The notes beneath the pieces were generated by a model. It ran no database searches, was not told the origin of the DNA, and saw nothing but the letters and a program-made list of their open reading frames with translations. Made by a program: the position numbers and the translations under genes. DNA of 64,000 nt from Promethearchaeota archaeon (lineage in GTDB: Archaea > Asgardarchaeota > Lokiarchaeia > Sigyniarchaeales > SOKP01): assembly GCA_019058365.1 (NCBI GenBank), contig JAHPZE010000013.1, positions 49,231 to 113,230 on the forward strand, in the 5' to 3' direction. The first letter of the stretch is position 1; each line of letters begins with the position of its first letter. Shown here in pieces: positions 58,388-64,000 of the stretch.

Positions 58388-58752
58388 ACACTCTTACCTT
58401 CCTTTTGCAAATATTCTTGATCAAAGTTTCTAAATTTTGTTATCTTTTTTGGTTTTGAAATGTATTCATTAAAGTCCATCATCAATATTTGTTCCATATC
58501 TCCTTTCAAAGCAAATGTAGTAACAGCATTGATTGGTGTGGTTTTAAATTTATCTAACTTTCTTAACTCTTGGCATATTTTTATCCCGCTCATTTCTGGC
58601 AGTTGGATATCCAAAATTATTAAATCGGGAGAAAGTGATTTTATTTTTTTAAGAGCAATCCACCCTCTCTCTTCTGTATTAATCTCGCAATCAGGTAAGA
58701 TTTCTAAGAGTGCTCTAAATAACTTTAAATTCTTTTGATCATCCTCAACCAC
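58384..58752 (-). CDS. Response regulator receiver domain
   Basis: A stand-alone receiver: acidic pair in VVEDDQ, phospho-acceptor D48 in LIILDIQLPEMSG, T in AVTTFALKG and K in SKPKK. There is no DNA-binding domain. The GTG at 58752 is the first usual start codon, but the frame continues upstream as KKTILFV, exactly the first strand that a receiver needs, and D48 would then fall near the usual ~54. The true start is probably an unusual codon (ATT region around 58770) or the 5' end is damaged. It pairs with the downstream histidine kinase. Confidence 0.82.
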   Translation of the reverse strand: MVEDDQKNLKLFRALLEILPDCEINTEERGWIALKKIKSLSPDLIILDIQLPEMSGIKICQELRKLDKFKTTPINAVTTFALKGDMEQILMMDFNEYISKPKKITKFRNFDQEYLQKEGKSV

Positions 58753-58891
58753 GAAAAGGATGGTTTTTTTAATAAAAATTAACTCATTTTTATGGAGTAT
58801 ATATTGAAAGAATTGTAAAAAAATTCTATTATATATTTTTGCTTTTTTTTAAAAATTAATATTAATGAATATAATTAAATATTAAAATAAA

Positions 58892-59023
58892 AAAATTATT
58901 GAAGGGAATCTTTTAAATCCTTTGCCTGTAATTTTAGTTGGAGCAAGCATTCCTTCGGAGGATCTCGTGGAAAAAGCAGACATCTGTGGTAATAAAGCTT
59001 TTTGGTTAATACTTATTTTCTAA
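58892..59023 (+). pseudogene. Decayed third copy of a flavin-reductase-like gene
   Basis: The frame reads IIEGNLLNPLPVILVGA, then directly IPSEDLVEKADICGNKA. In the intact gene at 59812 these two segments are separated by about 45 codons. So this copy has an internal deletion, no start and a tail that runs into the dispersed repeat (stop at 59021-59023). It lies just upstream of the two intact paralogues. Confidence 0.8.
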
Positions 59024-59163
59024 TACAGTTTTTAAAGTCCACTATCAAACCATTATTTCTGCTGAAAATTGATGAGATTATAGATGATGTTGATAAATAC
59101 ATTTAAAAAGTTAAATATCGGTTTAAAGTTCATTCTAAGTTCAATAATTTCACCTATTTATAT
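58999..59163 (+). repeat. Dispersed ~165-bp repeat, copy B
   Basis: Partner of 56244-56408. Its left edge joins the flavin-reductase remnant inside codon GCT, and its right edge runs into the promoter region of the gene at 59207. With the remnant it fills most of the 454-bp gap 58753-59206. Confidence 0.75.
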
Positions 59164-59206
59164 TATCAAATCCTATAATATTCATAGATCTTAAAAGAGT
59201 GAAATA

Positions 59207-59785
59207 ATGAATAAAAATAAAATTTCTCCTAAAGCCTATTTATTTCCTATGCCAGTCGCTCTTATCGGGGCAAATGTGAAGGGAAGACCAAATTTTGAGA
59301 CACTTGCATATGTCGGTATTGTCGAAAGTCAGCCACCATTAATTTCAATAGCTTCTTATGAGACTCATTATACAAATATTGGAATTAAGGAAAATGGAAC
59401 ATTTAGCGTTAACACCCCCTCGGAAGATTTAGCAGAATTAATTGATTTTTGTGGTATCGTTTCAGGTAAAGAAATAGATAAATCAGAAGTATTTGATGTA
59501 TTTTACGGGGATCTTAAAACAGCACCAATGGTAAGCCAATCACCATTAAATCTTGAATGTGAGGTTATTAAAACCATTAAGATAAAGGAATTAGTGGAGA
59601 TCGATAAAGGCCATGAAGTTTTTATCGGAAAAGTAGTAAATGTTTACGCTGATGAGAAAATTTTAACAGAAGGAATACCTGATATTGTTAAATTTAGAAC
59701 ATATACGTATTCTCTAAATAATTATTGGAAAGTCGGAGAAAAGCTTGCACCGGCATTTGAGATAGGAAAAAATTATAAAAAATAA
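59207..59785 (+). CDS. Flavin reductase-like FMN-binding protein, paralogue 1
   Basis: The 192-aa split-barrel protein has P-M-P-V-A-L-I-G-A-N, then NGTFSVNTPSEDLAELIDFCG and SGKEIDKSEVF, typical of the flavin reductase-like family. It probably binds FMN and uses NAD(P)H; the exact substrate is unknown. It stands 26 bases before a paralogue on the same strand, so the pair is an operon created by tandem duplication. Confidence 0.85.
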   Translation: MNKNKISPKAYLFPMPVALIGANVKGRPNFETLAYVGIVESQPPLISIASYETHYTNIGIKENGTFSVNTPSEDLAELIDFCGIVSGKEIDKSEVFDVFYGDLKTAPMVSQSPLNLECEVIKTIKIKELVEIDKGHEVFIGKVVNVYADEKILTEGIPDIVKFRTYTYSLNNYWKVGEKLAPAFEIGKNYKK

Positions 59786-59811
59786 TAAAGTTCAAACTTT
59801 TTTTTGATTTA

Positions 59812-60369
59812 ATGAATAAAGAAAACTTAAATAGACAAATTATTGAAGGAAATCTTTTAAGTCCTTTACCTGTAATTTTGGTGGGAGCTAATGTACATAA
59901 TAAGCCCAACTATCTGGTAATTGGTTATAGTTGTCCATTTGATTTTGGCAAATATATTTTCTTTAGTCTATATCCAAAGCGCTATACTGCAATCGGAATT
60001 CATGAGAATATGACCTTTAGTGTAAATATCCCTTCAGAGGATTTAGTGGAAAAAACAAAAATTTGTGGAAATAAATCTGGACGAGATATTGATAAAAGTT
60101 CCCTCTTTGATAATTTTTACGGAGAATTAAAAACAGCCCCAATGATTCGTGAATGTCCAGTAAATATAGAATGTAAAGTACATGAAATCCTTGACTATGG
60201 CGATGGTGAAGGAATTATTGGCAAGGTAATTAAATCTTATGTAAATCAACAATACACATTTGAAGAAGAAGGTGATATTAAACTCGATTGGAGGAAGATT
60301 CACCCTATAATTTGGGCTACAGGGGGAGATTTCAATTATTATAAACTTGGTGAAAGAATTAAATCTTAA
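59812..60369 (+). CDS. Flavin reductase-like FMN-binding protein, paralogue 2
   Basis: The 185-aa protein is similar throughout to the gene before it: LPVILVGANV, MTFSVNIPSEDLVEKTKICGNKSGRDIDKS, YGELKTAPM and IIGKVIKSYV. It is also the copy closest to the decayed remnant at 58892. The likely role is FMN-dependent electron transfer. It has no unusual features apart from the triplication. Confidence 0.85.
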   Translation: MNKENLNRQIIEGNLLSPLPVILVGANVHNKPNYLVIGYSCPFDFGKYIFFSLYPKRYTAIGIHENMTFSVNIPSEDLVEKTKICGNKSGRDIDKSSLFDNFYGELKTAPMIRECPVNIECKVHEILDYGDGEGIIGKVIKSYVNQQYTFEEEGDIKLDWRKIHPIIWATGGDFNYYKLGERIKS

Positions 60370-60447
60370 GAATTAGAATGATGGAACTTAGTCTCAGCTT
60401 GATAAGATTCTAACTAATTTTTTAAAGGATGTAATTGATTTAAATAC

Positions 60448-61239
60448 ATGAAACTTGATCTAGCTCAAATGGTTACCCTTACTTCTTACGGTAATGTGTA
60501 TTTAACTAACCAATCCATCAGTTTAGATCTTAATCATTCTACTACTGATTCATGTAAAAAAATTAGTTTTATAGAATTGATTTCTAATGGAGAGACATCA
60601 GAAGAGATTCTTTTAACAAATACTCCTAATGAATGGTTTGAATACTTAAGAAAAAGTGGTGTTAAACATCTAAAGATCCATTTTCCTCCTACTGGGGGTG
60701 ACAGAATGTCTGCTTCCCTTATAGGAGACGGAGATAGATGGATAATTGAAGCATTCAAGGAACCACTTTCTGATATTTGGGATGTTAGGTGGAATTTTAA
60801 CCCTTTTGAAGATAAAAAGAGAATTTGGTCCGTTACTTATGGCCTAACCTCGAAGAATTATAATCACCCCAAAATAGATTATCCACCATTAGAATACTGG
60901 CATAAAGAATTAATCGTACAAATTAAAAAGATTAAGAAATTTGCTGAAAAACAATCTTTAGTTCAATATGTTGATATTTTCCAGGATGCTCTTGATTGTA
61001 TAGCATCTGATGAGCCCCTTAGTTTAATTACCCATAATGATATAGTCCCTCCAGAGAAGTATGATCTTAAGGCAAAGCAAATTTTTGCGGCTTGTAATAA
61101 CGCTTGGATTGTCGCAATGGTAGATTGGAATGAGCTACAATTTAAAGGTAAAATACAAAAAGAATATAATAAATTGTCTGATGATTTATATCTTAAAATA
61201 TGTAGAGCTATAATGGTGGCTACAAATTCATCTCATTGA
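60448..61239 (+). CDS. 263-aa protein of unknown function
   Basis: A soluble mixed protein starting MKLDLAQMVTLTSYGNVYL. The N-terminal half is beta-rich with several W (DRWIIEAFKEPLSDIWDVRW), and the C-terminal half is helical with the segment IFAACNNAWIVAMVDWNEL. I do not recognise it. It lies 78 bases after the flavin-reductase pair and 48 bases before the sugar kinase, all on the same strand, so it may belong with them. Confidence 0.65.
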   Translation: MKLDLAQMVTLTSYGNVYLTNQSISLDLNHSTTDSCKKISFIELISNGETSEEILLTNTPNEWFEYLRKSGVKHLKIHFPPTGGDRMSASLIGDGDRWIIEAFKEPLSDIWDVRWNFNPFEDKKRIWSVTYGLTSKNYNHPKIDYPPLEYWHKELIVQIKKIKKFAEKQSLVQYVDIFQDALDCIASDEPLSLITHNDIVPPEKYDLKAKQIFAACNNAWIVAMVDWNELQFKGKIQKEYNKLSDDLYLKICRAIMVATNSSH

Positions 61240-61287
61240 ACATTAAATATAATAACCTTCTTTAATTGATCTCAAGAGGAATCTATA

Positions 61288-62910
61288 ATGAGTGATTTAT
61301 TTCTTGGATTGGATTGCTCAACACAGAGTTTAACCTCACTTATTATTGACTTTGGTTCAGGTAGGGTACTATATCGAGAGCGTATCAATTATGATGAAGA
61401 TTTACCACAATATAATACCCGAAATGGCGTTATTATTTTGGATAATGAAAAAATCATCCATTCATATCCTCTTATGTGGATAGAAGCTTTAGAATTATTA
61501 TTTGAAAAAATGAAAACTACTAAAATTCCCATTCATAATGTTAAAGCAGTTTCAGGATCCGGACAACAACACGGAACGGTTTATTTAAACAACAAGTTTG
61601 AAAGTAATCTTAAAAAATTAAACCGACATAAATCTTTATTTTCTCAATTAAAAAACTCGTTTTCTCGTCCGACAAGTCCAGTTTGGATGGATTCAAGTAC
61701 AACTAATCAATGTGAAGAAATCCGTGAGAAATTAGGGGGATTAGTATCTACTATTGAATTATTAGGTTCAAATACATTTGAACGCTTTTCTGGACCACAA
61801 ATAAGAAAATTTTTCCAAGAAGAACCAGAATTATATAAACAAACATCAACAATTCATCTAGTTAGCTCATTTCTCGCCTCAATATTATTAGGAATAAATG
61901 CTCCTATTGATCATGGCGATGGAGCGGGCATGAATTTAATGAATATAAAAACTAAGCAATGGGACATTAGAGCTTTAGAAGCGACTGCTCCCAATCTAAG
62001 AGATAAATTACCCTCACTTACGAAACCTTATAACATTATTGGAACACTATCTTCATATTTTGTAAGAAAATTTGGTTTTAGTCCTGATACTCGTTTGATT
62101 GCATGGTCTGGGGACAATCCAAATAGTCTTATTGGAGTGGGATTAATAGAAAAAGGGAAAGTTGCGATTAGTTTAGGGACAAGTGATACTTATTTAGGTT
62201 ATTTACAAGATTTACATCTTGACTTTAAAGGAGAAGGACATGTTTTTGGTGCACCAACGGGCGATTATATGAGCTTAATATGTTATAAAAATGGTTCTTT
62301 AGCCAGAGAGAGAATAAAAAATAACTTTAACCTAAATTGGGAAGAATTCTCAGAAATTTTAAATAACACTCCACCGGGAAATAATGGAAAACTAATGTTA
62401 CCCTACTTTTTTCCTGAGATTGTTCCTCAAGTATTAGAACCTCATGTATATCGATTCGGTTTCAATGAAAATGATATAGAGGGAAATGTCAGAGGTATAA
62501 TTGAAGCTCAATTTTTATCTATGAAATTACATTCAAAATGGATCGGAGAAAAACCAACTGAAATTTATGCTACAGGAGGAGCATCTGCAAATAAGGATAT
62601 TCTTCAAGTAATGGCAAACATATTTAACACGAAGGTTCGTATGTTTGAATTAACTAATTCAGCAGCTTTAGGTGCGGCATTCAGATCAGCAAAATCATAT
62701 TATGATTTGACTAATAAGATAAAAAGTTGGGATGAAATTATAAATAAATTTATAGATTTTCAAAAAAGTGTTATTATAGAACCAAATGAGAAATACATCG
62801 GTTTGTATGATGACATGCTTAAACTTTATAAGAACTATGAAGATTTTATTTTGAAGAATGGAGAAGATCCTGAATTAGCTCGCTTAGAATTTATTAAAAA
62901 ATATTTTTGA
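61288..62910 (+). CDS. FGGY-family carbohydrate kinase (xylulokinase-like)
   Basis: The 540-aa protein has the sugar-kinase fold: LFLGLDCSTQSLTS at the start, SGSGQQHGTVYL, a catalytic-Asp segment DHGDGAGMNLM, then VAISLGTSDTYLG and a C-terminal YATGGASANKDILQV. The order and length are those of FGGY kinases, closest by eye to xylulokinase. The substrate is not proven. A good Shine-Dalgarno site (AAGAGGA) precedes the ATG. Confidence 0.88.
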   Translation: MSDLFLGLDCSTQSLTSLIIDFGSGRVLYRERINYDEDLPQYNTRNGVIILDNEKIIHSYPLMWIEALELLFEKMKTTKIPIHNVKAVSGSGQQHGTVYLNNKFESNLKKLNRHKSLFSQLKNSFSRPTSPVWMDSSTTNQCEEIREKLGGLVSTIELLGSNTFERFSGPQIRKFFQEEPELYKQTSTIHLVSSFLASILLGINAPIDHGDGAGMNLMNIKTKQWDIRALEATAPNLRDKLPSLTKPYNIIGTLSSYFVRKFGFSPDTRLIAWSGDNPNSLIGVGLIEKGKVAISLGTSDTYLGYLQDLHLDFKGEGHVFGAPTGDYMSLICYKNGSLARERIKNNFNLNWEEFSEILNNTPPGNNGKLMLPYFFPEIVPQVLEPHVYRFGFNENDIEGNVRGIIEAQFLSMKLHSKWIGEKPTEIYATGGASANKDILQVMANIFNTKVRMFELTNSAALGAAFRSAKSYYDLTNKIKSWDEIINKFIDFQKSVIIEPNEKYIGLYDDMLKLYKNYEDFILKNGEDPELARLEFIKKYF

Positions 62911-62952
62911 CATTATAAATATTTCATGTTGTGAATAGATTAATGTAATCCT

Positions 62953-63357
62953 CTATTGCCAAGATTTCAGTTGTAATTTAAATATTTCCTTGAAGTTTTT
63001 ATCTGTAGAGTAAATAATGTCCGTAGTATGTTTTTTACATGTCATAGCAATGATTTCATCGTGTAATTCGTGGCTTTTAGCATTATTTAACATCAATTTA
63101 ATGATTTCCAGATCAAAATCATCGATAATAATATTTTCTGAGCTTTCCCATCGATTTAGAGCCTCTTTAAATGCATTTATTTTCCCCGCTTTTCTCATTT
63201 TCCAAAACAATTCTGCAATTGCAATTGTAGGTACTATTACAATTACTTCTCCATTTATCACTTCTTTTTTTAGTTGTTGGAGTATTGATGGAATTTTCTG
63301 ATAGTCATAATGGAAATAAAATAGAACCTGAGCATCAATAACAACTTTTTCTGTCAT
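62953..63357 (-). CDS. vapC: VapC-type PIN toxin
   Basis: The 134-aa protein has all four PIN acidic residues: D8 (VVIDAQVL), E49 (IAIAELFW), D100 (ELHDEIIA) and D119 (YSTDKNF). This is the standard size for a VapC RNase. It lies 25 bases after the AbrB-type antitoxin gene in a classic two-gene module. Confidence 0.88.
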   Translation of the reverse strand: MTEKVVIDAQVLFYFHYDYQKIPSILQQLKKEVINGEVIVIVPTIAIAELFWKMRKAGKINAFKEALNRWESSENIIIDDFDLEIIKLMLNNAKSHELHDEIIAMTCKKHTTDIIYSTDKNFKEIFKLQLKSWQ

Positions 63358-63382
63358 TTTTTATCAAGAAATACTTTTGTGA

Positions 63383-63631
63383 TTAATCCTTATTAGGAAA
63401 TAACGATTTTTTCGCTTCTTTTAACTCTTCCTCTGTAAACGGAGCAACTCCTTCAAATAAATTATCTTCAATCTCAAGAGGATGTGTCTTTTTTTTGATT
63501 AAAATGGTTTTATCATCCTTCAATTCCAACTCAATCTCATTTGTATCTTCAATCGCTAACTTATCTCTCCATTCTTTCGGTATTATAATCCTTCCATTTG
63601 ATGAGACTTTTTGAGTTTTTTTTTCAGTCAT
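63383..63631 (-). CDS. vapB: VapB-type antitoxin, AbrB/SpoVT fold
   Basis: 82 aa: the N-terminal swapped-hairpin DNA-binding domain (TQKVSSNGRIIIPKEWRDKL ... IELELKDDKTILIKK) is followed by an acidic, toxin-binding tail (FEGVAPFTEEELKEA). It likely binds the palindrome at 63651-63681 to repress its own operon. Confidence 0.88.
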   Translation of the reverse strand: MTEKKTQKVSSNGRIIIPKEWRDKLAIEDTNEIELELKDDKTILIKKKTHPLEIEDNLFEGVAPFTEEELKEAKKSLFPNKD

Positions 63632-63650
63632 TTGTATTTTTCATTTTTTC

Positions 63651-63681
63651 AATTGTCATTATAATATAGTAAATGACAATT
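63651..63681. promoter_or_regulatory. Palindromic operator of vapBC
   Basis: A perfect 10-base inverted repeat, AATTGTCATT (63651-63660) and AATGACAATT (63672-63681), is separated by 11 A/T-rich bases that could include the TATA element on the minus strand. It lies 20 bases upstream of the vapB start, the expected place for autorepression by an AbrB-type antitoxin. Confidence 0.7.
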
Positions 63682-63767
63682 ATTATATCTTTTTAAAAAT
63701 AATAACAGTAGAGTAGAAAAAAAAAGAAAAAAAATATTTAAAGTTATTTTTAGCCCAAAAAACTTCT

Positions 63768-63986
63768 TTATTTGTATTTAATCGACAAAAGTAAGTCGTT
63801 TTTAGTTATTTTCTTTCTGTTCGCATGCATTGTAAAAGTTCTTGCTTGTTCAGTTAAAGCAGAAGCAGTTTTTTCTAAATGATCAATTAATAAATCAACT
63901 GCATTTCGAGCTACGATGCTAGCACCCTGTTGCTTCATCAATCGACGAATTGGGCTCCATGCGAAAGAATGTTTCTTTTTAGCCAT
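63768..63986 (-). CDS. Archaeal histone
   Basis: The 72-aa single histone fold contains SPIRRLMKQQGASIVARNAV, then DLLIDHLEKTASALTEQA, and a final ANRKKITKNDLLLSIKYK with the expected K-K-I-T-xx-D loop. A GGAGG Shine-Dalgarno site sits at the very end of the window (63995-63999). It packages DNA. Confidence 0.93.
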   Translation of the reverse strand: MAKKKHSFAWSPIRRLMKQQGASIVARNAVDLLIDHLEKTASALTEQARTFTMHANRKKITKNDLLLSIKYK

Positions 63987-64000
63987 TTTTTATTCCTCCA

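Overview
The window is AT-rich and archaeal. It encodes an archaeal histone, the HerA-NurA-Mre11-Rad50 end-processing set, a Nog1-type GTPase, a hexulose-phosphate isomerase and a VapBC pair, and it has bacterial-style Shine-Dalgarno sites and TATA-like promoter boxes. A protein at 38232-39803 carries an N-terminal module that I associate with Lokiarchaeia-type Asgard archaea (Promethearchaeota). That placement is an inference from memory, not a measurement.

Positions 1 to about 48.4 kb form a genetic-conflict (defence) island. (i) 0-15.3 kb: an Orc1/Cdc6-like AAA ATPase with a partner cut by the window edge, diverging from a long prokaryotic Argonaute. The Argonaute is followed by a 1388-aa unknown protein ending in a nuclease-like motif, then nurA-herA-mre11-rad50. 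The 1388-aa gene lies between two ~126-bp direct copies of the nurA leader and first codons, so it appears to have been inserted and has left a truncated nurA start behind. (ii) 15.5-28.6 kb: a complete type-I BREX operon, brxA-brxB-brxC-pglX-pglZ-brxL, followed by a 1147-aa helical protein of unknown role. (iii) 32.1-41.7 kb: a 40-aa SMP-like protein, a frameshifted Smr-domain gene, a 1583-aa winged-helix/repeat protein, a fragment of a nucleoside-deoxyribosyltransferase/TIR-like gene, a decayed type I-E-like CRISPR remnant, a 523-aa Asgard-type protein and a 5'-truncated DUF499 ATPase remnant. (iv) 42-45.9 kb, minus strand: a tight four-gene cassette (PD-(D/E)XK nuclease-like protein, an unknown protein with a Cys cluster, a Panacea/DUF4065-like protein and a PIN nuclease). 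I know of no described system with this make-up. (v) 45.9-48.4 kb: a decay zone with a WD40 fragment, then a tandem double-HNH endonuclease.

From 48.4 kb to the end the content is ordinary chromosomal: Nog1-like GTPase, coiled-coil protein, aspartate-semialdehyde dehydrogenase, a DUF362 protein with a hypothetical partner, type II pantothenate kinase, 6-phospho-3-hexuloisomerase, a response regulator/membrane histidine kinase pair, two flavin-reductase-like proteins plus a decayed third copy, an unknown protein, an FGGY sugar kinase, VapBC with a palindromic operator, and a histone.

Working picture: the Argonaute and the end-resection proteins probably act together on DNA ends or invading DNA. 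BREX is a separate modification/exclusion barrier. The many truncated genes at 32-46 kb record repeated gain and loss of defence modules.
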